Positions 12,052 to 23,202 are shown, numbered from the stretch's first letter. The stretch: DNA of 64,000 bases from Cavia porcellus (GCF_034190915.1 NW_026947489.1:55738001-55802000); one strand, 5' to 3'. The notes: generated from the letters alone by a model not told the origin. Made by a program: numbers and translations.

Positions 12052-12222
12052 ATTCATTTATTTTTGGTATTCTTGAGCCCAGGTCTTGCTATGTAGTTCA
12101 GACTGAACCTAAATTCAGTATTCACTGTGTAGCTCAGGTAGGCCTTGAATTTTCAGGAACCCTTCTGCCTCGGCTTCATGAGGGCTGGGTTTACAGGTAT
12201 GTACCACTAGGCCCAGCTGTTT
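12052..12222 (-). repeat. B1 SINE
   Basis: Antisense: cttgagcccaggtcttgcta ... gggctgggtttacaggtatg. 12,223-12,849 is AT-rich with no gene recognised. Confidence 0.8.
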
Positions 12223-12849
12223 GCATGTTTTCAAAGTCACTGAGATAGCTTGTTTAGTCGTTAAAGGTCTCTAAGGTTTTTGTACTTCTATTGTCTCAAG
12301 AACAATTTTGAAATATTTGAAGACCTAATTTTAAGGTTTTCTTCACTTTTTCTGAAATCCTCAACCCAACCCCAATAGTTTCCAAAGTTTTTCTCACTAA
12401 TCACAGTATTTAAGAAGTCACCTGGGGCTTTTTTTCTGAAAATTTTCCTGGTTTTGTCTTTACAGGAAGAACAGCAAATTACTAGGAAAACCCTAAGAAA
12501 TATTTTGAATACAGCGTTCTATGTTAAGTGCAGGAAATCTATCAAAATTTCCCCAAAGGGAATTTTTTCGGTGATCAACAAAAAAGGGGAGGAAATATCC
12601 TTAGAGAGAACTCAGATGGTACTAATATCTGAATGAGTCTAAGTATTTAATCCTTGTTTCAAATTTCTTATAAAAATGTGTTTCATGTTTCAGTTTCAGG
12701 GCTTCATTCTCGTCTGACACACTCCGGCGTTCAGCCCACACTCTCACCAAAATCTTCTCCCCCACGGTTTGCAGGTTCCCAATCAGTTCTAGACAGGAAA
12801 TACCCACGCCCCCACGGTGGGTAGAGAAAGTGAGTAATTTATAGGAGAC

Positions 12850-13110
12850 TCATCCCCGACGGCGTGGTGGGGCGGGCTTTCGCACGGGTCAGCGACTTGA
12901 CTCTGAGTGTCTAACTAGTTAGAGGCACGCGTGTGGACGCTCCGGATTTCTGGAGAAGGTGCTTCTGCTGGAGAACCCAGCCTCTGGTGGGACCCATCCC
13001 TGAACTGGGCTGCGAGGCCCTACCTGAAGCAGATTTGAAATTGACAGGTCAGGAGGCCCCGCCCACTTCCGCCCTCTGCGCGGGGCGGGACCCCAAACGC
13101 CCGCCCCTTT
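12850..13110. other. CpG-rich stretch upstream of Y5
   Basis: Contains clustered CpGs and GC boxes (ggggcgggctt, ccccgcccac, ggggcgggacc, cccgcccc), unlike the AT-rich flanks. It ends about 25 bases before the SPH motif of the Y5 promoter. No exon or ORF I recognise. It may be open chromatin feeding the Y5 distal element. Confidence 0.6.
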
Positions 13111-13132
13111 TACTTCCATAGTTAGCAGAGTG

Positions 13133-13340
13133 TTACCCACAATGCATTCGTTCAAAAATGAAATGCAAATCAGCTCAGTGATTAACATAATCCTCACCAT
13201 TTACCTAGAAAACAGTAATTTTGTTTTATTTTCACTCTGTTGATTCTAAAAAGTTTGCTTGTCTTTATTTTTCATGGTGACAACATAGGCTACAAAAAGT
13301 CCCCTTACTTTGAAAGGATTCTAAATTTCAACTATAAATA
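13133..13340 (+). promoter_or_regulatory. Type-3 Pol III promoter of Y5 RNA
   Basis: SPH/ZNF143 motif tacccacaatgcattc at 13,133-13,150 and octamer ATGCAAAT at 13,163-13,170, about 195-230 bases upstream. PSE-like cttactttgaaagg at 13,302-13,319 (about -62 to -45). TATA box tataaata at 13,333-13,340 (-31 to -24). Spacing matches the U6/7SK/Y class of snRNA-type promoters. Confidence 0.88.
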
Positions 13341-13363
13341 CTTAGAGATTCACAGGTTTACTC

Positions 13364-13447
13364 AGTTGGTCCGAAGGCTGTGGGTTATTGTTATACATGG
13401 TTAACATTGTCTCCCCCCACACCCGTGCTTGACTAACTGAGTGTTTT
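13364..13447 (+). ncRNA. RNY5: Y5 RNA (Ro60-associated)
   Basis: 84 nt, starting agttggtccga and ending in TTTT. It has the Ro60-binding stem (GGTCCGA near the 5' end, CTTGACTAA near the 3' end) and the pyrimidine-rich loop gtctcccccc. It matches human Y5 over most of its length, with changes in the stems. Y5 RNA binds the Ro60 ring protein and, in human cells, ribosomal protein L5/5S assemblies. Pol III transcribed. The presence of a full promoter suggests an active gene rather than a retroposed copy. As I recall, mouse and rat lack Y5. Confidence 0.95.
13444..13447 (+). terminator. Pol III oligo-T terminator of Y5
   Basis: TTTT at the 3' end of Y5, followed by G; the minimal Pol III stop signal. 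Confidence 0.8.
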
Positions 13448-13751
13448 GTCCTCACCATCGAAACTAGTAAGTTACCTACAACTATTAGCTTTAAGCCTTT
13501 ATTCTTTCAAATTAACTGTCCAGCAAGATATACTCGTTAACCTTGAAAGTGCTAGCAAAAAAAAAAAAAAAAAAAAATTGTGATTAGTAGCGAAGTTACT
13601 AAAGAATGTATTCAGTTTTTACAATATCTTACCAAGATAATTTCTGATGAGTCAGAAGGAAAAATGAACCCATAAACCTTCCTTTTAAATATATATACCA
13701 TGATCTCATGTAGCAGTGTGGACTTGTGTGTATATTTAAACAAGGGCAGAA

Positions 13752-13965
13752 AAATCTGAAGGAAGCCTGGCAGAGTACTGAGGTAGGAGGATCTCTGCCA
13801 GTTCAAGGTCAACTTAGGTTTTCTAGTGAGTGGAAGACCAGCGTAAACAGCCAGGACTTGTCTCAAAAAACTTTAAAAAGGAGTCTAGGAGTATAACTCA
13901 GCAGCACAGCACTTTCCTGGCAAGCAGGTGGTTGTAATTTTGATCCTTGGTACCAAAAAAAAAAA
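13752..13965 (+). repeat. B1 SINE followed by ID SINE
   Basis: B1 remnant 13,752-13,875 (agtactgaggtaggaggatc ... ggacttgtctcaaaaaa), then ID 13,881-13,965 (tctaggagtataactcagc ... gatccttggtacc plus A-run). Confidence 0.8.
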
Positions 13966-14159
13966 CCCTTAAAAAATAAAACTCTGAAGAACAATCCACC
14001 AAATTATGAACAGTGTTTACATGGCTTTGGGGAGTGGCATTTTAGAGGTAAAATATTTAATATAAAAGAAAAAATATGTGTGTTAACACAAACTTCATAA
14101 TTGTGTAGGTAGGTGTCTGCAGATAACATTTCTGCACAAGGTTTTGTTGTTGTTTTGGT

Positions 14160-14455
14160 TTGGTTTGGTTTTTTGAGACACTGTGATTTGGTTTCTCAAG
14201 CTCTGTAGTTTAAACTGGCCTTGAACTCACTATGTAGCCCACAGTGGCCTTGAACTAATGGCAGTGCTCCTGCCTCAGCTTCCCGGAGTGCGGAGATAAT
14301 AGGCACATACCACTAGGCCTGGCCATTTTTGCTTCTTTGAGACAGGGTCTTGCTCTGTAGTTCAGGCTGTCCTCAAACCGCAGTCTGTCCTGCCTCAACC
14401 TCCTAAATGCTGGGATTTCAGGACATTCCACCATGCCAGGGATATTCCACTATGC
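14160..14455 (-). repeat. Two adjacent B1 SINEs
   Basis: Antisense B1 at 14,160-14,325 and a second at 14,330-14,455 (gagacagggtcttgctctg). Confidence 0.83.
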
Positions 14456-14497
14456 CAGGCTGAATAAATTTATCTGTCTCACATCTAAAATATATAG

Positions 14498-14500
<3 letters not shown>

Positions 14501-14541
<41 letters not shown>
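14501..14541. repeat. (CA)n microsatellite
   Basis: About 20 uninterrupted CA units. Confidence 0.95.
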
Positions 14542-14542
<1 letters not shown>

Positions 14543-14854
14543 ACACTCCAGCTCAACCTCCAGCTCACAGCCAGGTAGGGAAAGAGCTGAACTTTGGTGA
14601 CTGTGCTGTGACAAGCCTTCCTGCTCCCTGTCATCCAGGAGCGTCTCTGGTTCAGTTCCTGCAATCCGAGTTTACACTCAGATTTAATCCACAGAGCAAA
14701 TATCATCAACAAATAAATCTGGCTGCACTGTACAGAAACACATGTTCAATTTTCTCAAAAAGAAAAATTGTTTAATCTTAAGAAACTTCAAAGGAGGGCC
14801 CTCCAGCTCCCCCCCCCCCCAATAGTTCTGTATTGGAAATTGGACACAGGACCT

Positions 14855-14972
14855 TCACCCTTGAGACAGAGTCTAGTTAAATTGCTAAATTACCCAGTCG
14901 GTGCTCAAATTTGCAGTCTTCCTGCCTCAGCCTCCCCAAATACTTGGATTATAGCCTCGCTCCACCATGCTC
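14855..14972 (-). repeat. B1 SINE, diverged
   Basis: Antisense: ttgagacagagtctagttaa ... cctcagcctccccaaatac. Confidence 0.75.
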
Positions 14973-16122
14973 AGTTTGAACTGTTAGTACTTACACCCTG
15001 AATTTTAATACATTGAGATACAAAATCTCCAAGCTCTAGAATGGCTGGTTTTCTAGAAACAGTCTTGTTCCCTGTTATGAAATGACAGACCCTGTGGTAA
15101 GTTTCTGGCACCATAACCATCTAGGGAGATGAGGCAATTGTATGTGTACGGGAGGGGGTGGCTGTGCTGTTGAATGGGTGCCATCCCTGACCTTGTCCTT
15201 CCAGGGAATTCTGCCAGGCCCTGCCTCCTGCTGTTCCTCATTCATGACCTTATCTAATCCTCTGTCCTTGGGTGTGACCTCAACATACCAGCTTGTTTCT
15301 AAGAACCAGAATTCAGCACAAGTAAAGCTTCTGTCTCCTTTGCCCTGGGGAAAGCCAGCTGCCACACACCAGGGACAGCAGCCCAAGGATCTGTGCTCTG
15401 GGCCTCTAGAGGACCACAGTCCAGCACCACGGGTGGCCTCTGGAGTCCCCTGCTCGCCCGGATGCCAGTGGACCTGCCCAGATCCCTGCCCACGATCACC
15501 CCAGAGCCCCGCCTAAAGTTGCCAAGTGCTGGATTCAGGGGCCGAGGCCTGAGCGTACTTGGCTCACTGCCACCTCTGCTCTGCTTAGAGATCCATACCC
15601 TGGCCCTGTCATCCCCTCATTCCAGCCAGAGCTGATCTGGGCAGCCGATCCCATCAACTGCAGCGCCCTTGGATGGGCTGTGGGCTACAGGAGAGAGCAA
15701 GCCGCCTCCAGAGAAGGTTGGGGGCCACAAGGAACGCTGAAGAGAATGTTCCACCGGAGGGAAGCACTTGCAGTCCATCTATCCGTCCAGGTCTTCAGAA
15801 GGTTGAGGCTGAGGCAGAAGCCACACCAGAGACAGGGGGCAGCAAAGCAGGCTGGGGAAATGAGCAGGAACTGTCAGTGATATAATCCCAAGACAACTCC
15901 AGATAATTCTCAGGACCCCATATGCAGAACTTCCTGCGGGCTCCCACGAGATGCAGACGCATGGAAGAGGACCGGAGGCCACTGCTTGCTGGCCATTCTG
16001 ACTGCCCACTGGAGACTGTGCAGAGCTTTGCAGATGCCGTGTGCACTTCCATTTTGCTTTAATCTTTTCTTTTATTCTGGCCAAGTTTGTTTTGTAAGCT
16101 GGTTCTCACATACTCCTTCACC
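14973..16122. other. GC-richer unique sequence, no gene recognised
   Basis: About 1.1 kb without a clear SINE. ORFs of up to about 125 codons overlap in both orientations, but no protein family, promoter or splice pattern is recognisable. A short B1-like piece occurs around 15,790-15,830. Confidence 0.4.
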
Positions 16123-16220
16123 CTGCGCTCTTTCTCTCTCTCTCTCTTTCTTTCTTTCACTTTCTCTCTTTCTGTCTTTCTCTGTCTCTGTCTCTGTCTT
16201 TCTCTGTCTCTGTCTCTCTG

Positions 16221-16262
<42 letters not shown>

Positions 16263-16380
16263 CCTCTCTCTCAGATACAGTCTCACTGTGTAATTCAGGC
16301 TGGCCTCACGCTCCCAGGGAGCCTCCTGCCTCAGCTTCCCTAACGCTAGGATTACAGGCATGCGCTACCATTTCCAGCTA
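16123..16380. repeat. (TC/TCTG)n tract with antisense B1
   Basis: Pyrimidine microsatellite 16,123-16,273 built of ctct, cttt and ctgt units, running into an antisense B1 (16,268-16,380, agatacagtctcactgtgta). Confidence 0.9.
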
Positions 16381-16849
16381 CAACCCTTTTCACGCTTTTC
16401 AGATAAACTATTGGCACAGTTTTTGGCTTGTCTCTGCCAGTTCTTTGTTCAGGCAAAAAGGACCTGGAATACTTTTGACTGGTGAGCCATTTCTGAAGAA
16501 ACTACCCTGTAACTGGGGGATTGCTGCAAATCAGGGAGCAGCCTGAGCTCCACAGCCTGAGCCACAGATCAGGGCCCCTTCGGGAGGAAGAAGGGGGGGG
16601 ATTACCTGAATACCCCCAAATTATTTTCTTTAAAATAATATACAGAAAGTAGATAAAATCATGACATGATATTTTGATTTAAGGAATTAAAAATATTCTT
16701 TCCAAAAAACAAAAAAAAATTTCCATGTGACATTTTGACAAATATTTTGTTTTCTTTTTCATTTTCACAACATAAAGAATTAAGCCCACAACCTTACACA
16801 TGCCAGACAAATATGCCACCACTGAACTTCACACCCTGTCCTACTTGTT

Positions 16850-16970
16850 TTGTTTTTGTTTTTTGAGGCAAGGCGTCACTCTGTAGTCCAGCCTGGCCTT
16901 AACCCACAGCAATTGACCTGCCTCAGCCTCCTGAGTGCTGGATTGCAGGTATGCATCACCACGCCTGGTA
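16850..16970 (-). repeat. B1 SINE
   Basis: Antisense: gaggcaaggcgtcactctg ... cctgagtgctggattgcagg. Confidence 0.85.
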
Positions 16971-17164
16971 ACAGATGCTCTTGACTACATCAAAAGTGTG
17001 CCTTGCATGTACTTTGGGGGTCTTGATGATATAAAAGTGACAGACATAGCAGAGAAATCCCAAGGGCTAAGGACAGTTTACACATTAAGACCAAAGCCTG
17101 TTTCCTATCTTGCTGTGGACTATTTATGTCTGCCCTCTAAAGACACATTTTTGGTTGTTGTTGT

Positions 17165-17278
17165 TTTGTTCTCTTCTGTTTTCTGAAACAGGGTCTACAT
17201 ATGGAGTTCAGGCTGGCCTCAGACTTGAAGGGCTCCTCCTGCCTCAGTCTCCTGAGTGCTGGGGTTACAGGAGTGTTG
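17165..17278 (-). repeat. B1 SINE
   Basis: Antisense: tgaaacagggtctacatatg ... gagtgctggggttacagg. Confidence 0.85.
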
Positions 17279-17597
17279 AGATTTAAATACTTCATGGTTT
17301 CTCTTACATGAGAAATGTAAAATATAAATTAATGAAAAGGCAAAACGAAAGATATAGGTCACAGGGAGGCAGAGCTTTTATAAAAAGGGACAGAGAGATA
17401 GAGGAGAAGATAGGGAAATAAAGGAATAACCTCCCCATGAACGTAAATGATGTACTGCAAACGAGTGCTAAGAAAAATAAATAAAATGAAAAAGTTTTCT
17501 ATGTGGATGAGCAAGCCTGGGGAAGGCACAACAGGTTTAGGTGGAAAGAAAGAACCAAGAACACAGAAGAAAGAAGTGATATTTTTGAACGCTAATA

Positions 17598-17695
17598 AGG
17601 GGGTTGGCAATAGAGCTCAGAGTTATAAGTGCCTGCCTGGCAAGCATAAAATCCTGAGTTCAATTCCAATACAAAAGGAAAAAAAAAAAAAAAAA
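17598..17695 (+). repeat. ID SINE
   Basis: gggggttggcaatagagctc ... gagttcaattccaatac plus A-run. Confidence 0.75.
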
Positions 17696-17769
17696 AGTTC
17701 CTGCCGGGAAAACTGCCAAGACCAGAGGCACAAAAACACCCTTGTCTGGGCCATGTCCTGCAAGAGGAC

Positions 17770-17890
17770 AGGCATGCTGGGAATAGCCAGCACCACATAA
17801 TCCCAGCACTGGGGAGGCCGATTCAGGAGGGTCTCCGTGAGTGTGAGGCCAGCCTGGGCTAAGTAATGAGACCCTGTCTCCAGAACCAAA
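17770..17890 (+). repeat. B1 SINE
   Basis: gcatgctgggaatagccagc ... aatgagaccctgtctccag. Confidence 0.8.
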
Positions 17891-18448
17891 ACCAAACCAG
17901 GTTTGGCTGCATAAACTTGAAAGGAGCTTTGGGAGACCCCCACAACCTCTGGCCCGGACTTCATAATTGGTGGCCTAAGACCTCCAACTTGCTCAAAATC
18001 CCTTTTCAAGTTTATTTTGGATCTAGGTTTTATTGTTTGGGGACTTGGGGTGTTTTACTGTTGTTATTTTGGGGTTTGGGTTTGGGGTTGTTTTTGTTGT
18101 TATTGTTATGTGATCCTGGAGATTGAACTGTTAGGAAAAGGGGGAATCCAGAAAGTAAGTGTGATCACTGACAGTACCCTCTGGTGAGACCGGTAGGCGG
18201 TGAGAAGCGGTTGGCTGTGTATCACTGCCACCTGCTGGCGCTTTGGACATCACACACGGGCAGACGGTGAAAATAAATAAATAAAAGGGAAAAAAATCAA
18301 AGTTTTTTTTTTTTTTTGGCATTGAATGTTCAAAACTTCTACTGCTGAACATTTGGCACAAGTATGTTCATTTTTGTGTGTGCCTGATTCATGACGGTCT
18401 TAAGATACTTTTGCCGGATTCAAGGCTTCCATTTGGCACTTTGTGTCT

Positions 18449-18649
18449 ATTTCCCATGATGCAACTACACGTATTTTGAATATCACTTTGTGTTAAGACC
18501 ATTTAAAACCAAAGAAAAGACTCAGACAACAGATTGCTTTTGTAATATTTTATTATACACTGTATGAACCCTTAAGCCATCTTAAAAACAATCCTAGAAA
18601 AAACTCACCCTAAGTTACTTAAAATGAGTATTTTAGGGCTTTATATAAT
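18449..18649 (+). promoter_or_regulatory. Type-3 Pol III promoter of Y4 RNA
   Basis: SPH/ZNF143 motif tatttcccatgatgcaacta at 18,449-18,468 (about -220). Strong PSE tcaccctaagttacttaaaa at 18,604-18,623. TATA element tatataa at 18,643-18,649 (about -28 to -22). I do not see an octamer near the SPH motif, unlike the other three Y genes. Confidence 0.86.
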
Positions 18650-18670
18650 GAAAGTGAGACCAACCTTCAC

Positions 18671-18768
18671 GGCTGGTCCGATGGCAGTGGGTTATCAGAA
18701 CTTATTAACATTAGTGTCACTAAAGTTGGTATACCACCCCCCCACTGCTAAATTTGACTGGCTTTTTT
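18671..18768 (+). ncRNA. RNY4: Y4 RNA (Ro60-associated)
   Basis: Starts ggctggtccgatgg and ends ttgactggctttttt. It is nearly identical to human Y4 as I recall it, including the loop around cagaacttattaacatt. The 3' arm cytosine run (before actgctaaat) is 7 here, and I recall 6 in human. Y4 binds Ro60 and, in human cells, nucleolin-class partners less clearly. A full Pol III promoter precedes it. As I recall, mouse and rat lack functional Y4. Confidence 0.96.
18763..18768 (+). terminator. Pol III oligo-T terminator of Y4
   Basis: Run of six T immediately after the closing stem. Confidence 0.85.
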
Positions 18769-19334
18769 ACTGTTCAATTTAGAATCTTTAGAGAATTTCT
18801 TTGGGGAAGAACATTCTTATGAATACACACTGTTAAACAAGGACTTATTTTCTAGTTTTAGTAACAACTGCATTCTAATAAACGAGGTTCTGCAGAGTTT
18901 ACCCTGTGCTTTGTTACCTGCCTGCCGGTGGACTGGGAGGAGCCGCTTTCAGGGTGTCTCTCCTTGCTCTCACTGTCTTTCCTAATCCTCAGTTGGATGA
19001 TCTTGCCATTTACCGCTTGTCAATTACTTCTTATCAATCACCTCCTTCTTGCAGGCACTGTATCTCTAACACCCCAAATGCATTCTCTTTGTTTAGGCTC
19101 AGAGCTATGGGGCAGAGGAAACAGGAAACTCCTCAGGTTCTGTTATATTTGTTTTTAATTTAGTCAGGGTAGGGAAAAAAAACATCAAAAAAGCCATAAT
19201 CCTCCTTTCCTACAAAATGAGACTCAGCCATTCAGATGAAGCAAAGAGAATAACAAGGGTGATACCACTCTCAAAAGCTCCTGATTAGGTATGAAAATTA
19301 TTTTCAGTACAGAATTTTTCTTTTGTATATGGGA

Positions 19335-19570
19335 ATTGAACCTTAGGCCTCAGTGCTGATTTCGAACTGATAGGGAGCCTCCCACTTCACCTCTCTGGCA
19401 TAAGGACTACAGATGTACACCACCACACCTAGCCCCTGCCTTTTCTAAAGTTTTCTTTTGAGACTGTGTTTTGCGTCGTTACTAAATTGTTCACAGTGAG
19501 CCTGAATTTGCAGTCCTCCTGCCTCAGCCTCCCAGGGCACTGGGATTACCAGCGTACACCACCATGCCTC
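19335..19570 (-). repeat. Two diverged B1-like SINEs
   Basis: Antisense B1 at 19,455-19,570 (gcctcagcctcccagggcac), preceded by a more degraded copy at 19,335-19,435. Between Y4 and here (18,769-19,334) I see no gene or clear repeat. Confidence 0.65.
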
Positions 19571-20470
19571 ATTTATATTTTTCTTTTTCTTCTACTTTTT
19601 CTGAGTCATTGAAGCAGAATAGCCCAAGACACTGGAAATTCCCCCATTAGATGATCTCTAGTCCAAACTGCATTATGATTTCAGCTAATAGATATGGTCG
19701 CAGGAAATGAAGAATTAAAGCAAATATCAGATGACATAGACCATAAGCATCTGAAGAGCATTACCTCTGCTGCTGGCATGTGTATGAGCTTAATGAGGGG
19801 CCAGGGCCCAGTGCAGCCCGAGCTTGCAATGATATCACTCAGTAATCTGCAGTTTTCTAAGCAATTATCCCCACGCACAACCCCCAGCAGTGATGATCAG
19901 GTCTTGCTCTTCGGGATCTACGTGGAGGGTGGGTTCTCTGAGGAGAACTCCTGACTCTAGGGCCACCTCCCTGCCTTCCCCACCAGTCCCTGCGCCCCAC
20001 TACTGTTGTGTCAAGACAGGGACCCTTGCCTCTCAGCCCTGCCCTGTCACCTTCTCTTTTCCTCCAGTTGCTGTCCTGGATCCTGTCCCCTGTCCCCTGA
20101 GTTCTTTTCATCCAAGAATCTCCTGCCGAGCACCCCAGCTCCCACTTGCCAGGATTTGCCAGGATGTGTCTTGGGAATGCTCGGTGAGTAAACAGTTAGT
20201 CAGTTCAGTGTGATGGGCACATTTCTCAGGGGCTCCAATGGGGGCAGGAGCAGAATGTTGCTGCAGATGACTTTAGGGACACGGAGGTGGGAACCATGCA
20301 ACCGTGCAGTCACTACACTGGGCCAACCAGGCTCCTTCTGTGTGCAGCTCACCCTCATCTTCTTGAGTCCCTGTTCGCTCCCCAGAGTCACAGGCAGGTC
20401 TGACCCTGCTTCCTGTGGATGCAGAGCAAGTAGGTCCCTTTCTCTTTCAGAAACGGAACATAGCAGTCTA
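19571..20470. other. Unique sequence, no gene recognised
   Basis: Contains an 86-codon ORF starting with ATG at 19,694 on the plus strand and several others in 19,857-20,586. None is recognised and there is no splice or promoter support. Confidence 0.4.
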
Positions 20471-20472
20471 AG

Positions 20473-20560
20473 TCCGCCATGCTCATGCTTGTATTTGAGG
20501 AGGATCCCAAGTTGAAGCCCAGCCTGGGTGATTTTGGGACTCAATGAGACTGTATCAAAA
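20473..20560 (+). repeat. B1 SINE, right part
   Basis: ccatgctcatgcttgtatttg, agcccagcctgggtg, actgtatcaaaa. Confidence 0.6.
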
Positions 20561-20694
20561 CAAAAAAGCAAAGGGCGGGAGGCCACTAGGGGTATAGTTC
20601 AGAAAGGCCCTGGTTCAATCGCAGTATCATGAGAGAGAGAAGAAGAGAAAAAGAAAAAGAAACAAAAAGACATAATTTGGAAGTGAACCATGAG

Positions 20695-20697
<3 letters not shown>

Positions 20698-20729
<32 letters not shown>

Positions 20730-20795
20730 AAACTCACAACCTTGCACTTTTCAGGCAAATGCTTGAGCTGCTGAGCTAAAGCCCCAGTCTGAGAC
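20698..20795 (-). repeat. ID SINE fragment with (GT)n
   Basis: GT repeat 20,698-20,727, followed by an antisense ID body (tcaaactcacaaccttgc ... gctaaagccccagtct). Confidence 0.85.
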
Positions 20796-20844
20796 ATGTA
20801 TATTTTTTTAAAATCTGGAAAATAAAAATGTCTTAAAAATCAGG

Positions 20845-20962
20845 TAAGTGACATTCACCTGTGTTCCTAGTGCTGGGGAGGCTGACGCAAGGGGAACTCC
20901 ACAAGTTTAAGGCCAATCTGAGCTACAGAGTGAGACCCTGTCTCAAAAACAAACAAACAAAA
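20845..20962 (+). repeat. B1 SINE
   Basis: gtaagtgacattcacctgtg ... gagaccctgtctcaaaaaca. Confidence 0.82.
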
Positions 20963-21417
20963 GAAACAGGAAAATGAAGACAGAGAATTAACCCAGAAAA
21001 TATGGTCAAGCTAGGCAATGGGGCATGACCAACCAGAAAACTGTATCAGGAATGGGAGGAGTGATTTTGGCTGAAACAAAGTTGACCTCTAGTAGCCCAT
21101 GTCTACTGCGCAGCCTGCCTGAAATACTTGAAAACTGTGGAGGGTGTTTATAAAAAGAACTCACCAGGAGCAAACACAACCTGACCTTGAAGCCAGTAGG
21201 GGCAAGGGACCTGGCTATTCCAGATAGGTGCGTGGCTGGGCTCAAATTCCAGAGGGTAGGTCTGCAGGGCAGGTGGAAAGAGGGCCCTATACTGTATAAA
21301 GGAAACATCTGAAACACCACACGCTGTGGAAATCACTCATACACATCACCTGGTGAGGGGGTAAACAAAATAAGGGGAACTCCACAGCAGAGTACTTTGT
21401 AGCTATAAAAAGCCATA

Positions 21418-21512
21418 AAGAGACTGAGGCAGGAGGACCACCAAGAGTGCAAGGCCACCCTGGGCTAGATAGTGAGTTCAAGGCCAACCTAAACTACAAA
21501 ACAAACAAACAA
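21418..21512 (+). repeat. B1 SINE, right part
   Basis: agagactgaggcaggaggac ... agtgagttcaaggccaacc. Confidence 0.82.
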
Positions 21513-21564
21513 AAAACAGAAAAAAGGAGTATCCTACTTTCTTTGCCTGTGTGTGTGTGAGAGA

Positions 21565-21712
21565 GAGAGACAGAGACAGACAGGTCTTTATGCAGTTCAG
21601 GTTGGCTTTGGTCTCACTTTGTAGCCCAGGCTGGACTCAAACTTGCAATGGTCCTCCCACATTAGCCTCCTGAGTGCTGGGATTACAGGAGTGCACCACC
21701 ATGCCTAGCCCG
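21565..21712 (-). repeat. B1 SINE
   Basis: Antisense, full length, preceded by a GT/GA tract: gacaggtctttatgcagttc ... gctgggattacaggagtgc. Confidence 0.87.
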
Positions 21713-22144
21713 GTGTTTTACTTTCTGACGTTCCCTACTCTTCTAGGGTAGCTGTCTTCTCTCTTTCCTCCCCTTTTCCCACACTTTCAAATCATCCTCT
21801 TTTATTAAAAAAAGAAAAACTCCAGCTCATATCTCTCAGTGAGAAATAATAGATTTGATTTCTTTCTGATTATAAAAGCAAGCACATTAATAAGCCATCT
21901 CTGACATACCGTCACCGGCTACCTGAGTCCTGTGTACCCCTGAATTCTCATTCTCATTCTCAATCCCTGCCTGGGTTGCTCATCACCTATCACCCTGGGG
22001 CCAGAAAGACCTAAAGTCATCCTTGGTCCCCGCCTCTGTCAGTGCTCTACTCCATTCTTTTTTCCTCTTGTACTGGCATTGAACCTCAGTGAGCTGCATC
22101 CCCAGTGTATTTCATTTTATTTTATTATTATTATGTATTGTATT

Positions 22145-22240
22145 GTATTTTGAAACTGGCTGAGTCGCCTAGACTGGGCTTGAATTTGCCCTGCTTCCGC
22201 CTCAGCCTCCCAGAGTGCTGAGATTACAGATATTACCCTC
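22145..22240 (-). repeat. B1 SINE
   Basis: Antisense: gctgagtcgcctagactggg ... gagtgctgagattacag. Confidence 0.78.
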
Positions 22241-22896
22241 CTCATTTTTGCATTCCTCTGGTGCTAGGACTTTGTGCCTTCCCAGAAAACCCCCCTCTGT
22301 TGACACCACACCCACACCTGCTGTCCCAAAGCCCCCTTTGCATGTGTTCTCAGTCCTCCTCTGGGAAAGGCTGTCACCTGCCAGGGTGTCTGTATCAGAT
22401 CTGTTGCAAGCAAGATCAGGTGAAGCAAGAATGCGGCACGGGCTGTCGCTGAAGCGGGCAGACACACAGTCCCTAGGACCTCGGGTTACAGAGGGGCGAC
22501 TGCGGAGGACATGTTTATTGTCGTGCCCTGGGTGTCGACACAGTGGGGCTGCCAATCACGGCCTTCATCTGTCCAACGTGCAGTTCTCCGCCCAGCTGAG
22601 ACCCCTCTTGCCCCAGGCTAGTGTCGCTAAGGCTAACATGGATCCCGGGCAATGTTGCAACGTTTAACACGAACTCATGGAAGTGACTTCTGCTCTGGTC
22701 ACAGCTTTCCTCTACCTGACAGGAGGCGCGGGCTGCAAGCGCACCACCAGTCTTTCCTGGCAGCAGCGCTAAGGGCTCAGATGTCCATTAACTACGCCTC
22801 GCTTTTTCCATATCAGAATGTGGTAGAGTCTTATTATTCTGCATATTACACCACATAGAGTCATCTACAATGATTTATAAGTGTATATAATATAAG
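22241..22896. other. Unique sequence, no gene recognised
   Basis: GC-richer to about 22,790 with overlapping ORFs up to 150 codons on both strands. No recognised protein family; probably non-coding. Confidence 0.4.
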
Positions 22897-22975
22897 GGCC
22901 GGGGATGTAGCTCAGTGGCCCAGCACCCGTCTGGCAAGTGAGAGGTCCTGAGTTTGATTTCCTGTACCAAAATAA
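22897..22975 (+). repeat. ID SINE
   Basis: gggccggggatgtagctcag ... tgatttcctgtaccaaaa. Confidence 0.85.
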
Positions 22976-23114
22976 AATTTAAAAATTTTTAAAGTATATA
23001 TTACAATAACAAATGTAAACATAAGCATAATGCAAACACATAAGCAAATACATATTATAGAGAATGCATTTTATTCATGTTCCATTTTATATCATGCATT
23101 GTAGAATATTCAGT

Positions 23115-23200
23115 GTTGTATGACATTACATGTTATACACATATGTATATACACATACATATACATGTGTATATTCATTAAAATATACATGCATATATTT
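23115..23200. repeat. A/T-rich (TATACA)n-like tract
   Basis: Alternating tatacacatatg units. Confidence 0.7.
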
Positions 23201-23202
23201 GA

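Noticed and set aside
15986..16546. 186-codon ORF rich in serine and leucine
   Set aside because: It is the translation of a (TC)n microsatellite plus an antisense B1.
19694..19954. 86-codon ORF with a non-repetitive sequence
   Set aside because: It has an ATG start and no SINE content, but I recognise no family, no exon context and no promoter. Not enough to call a gene.
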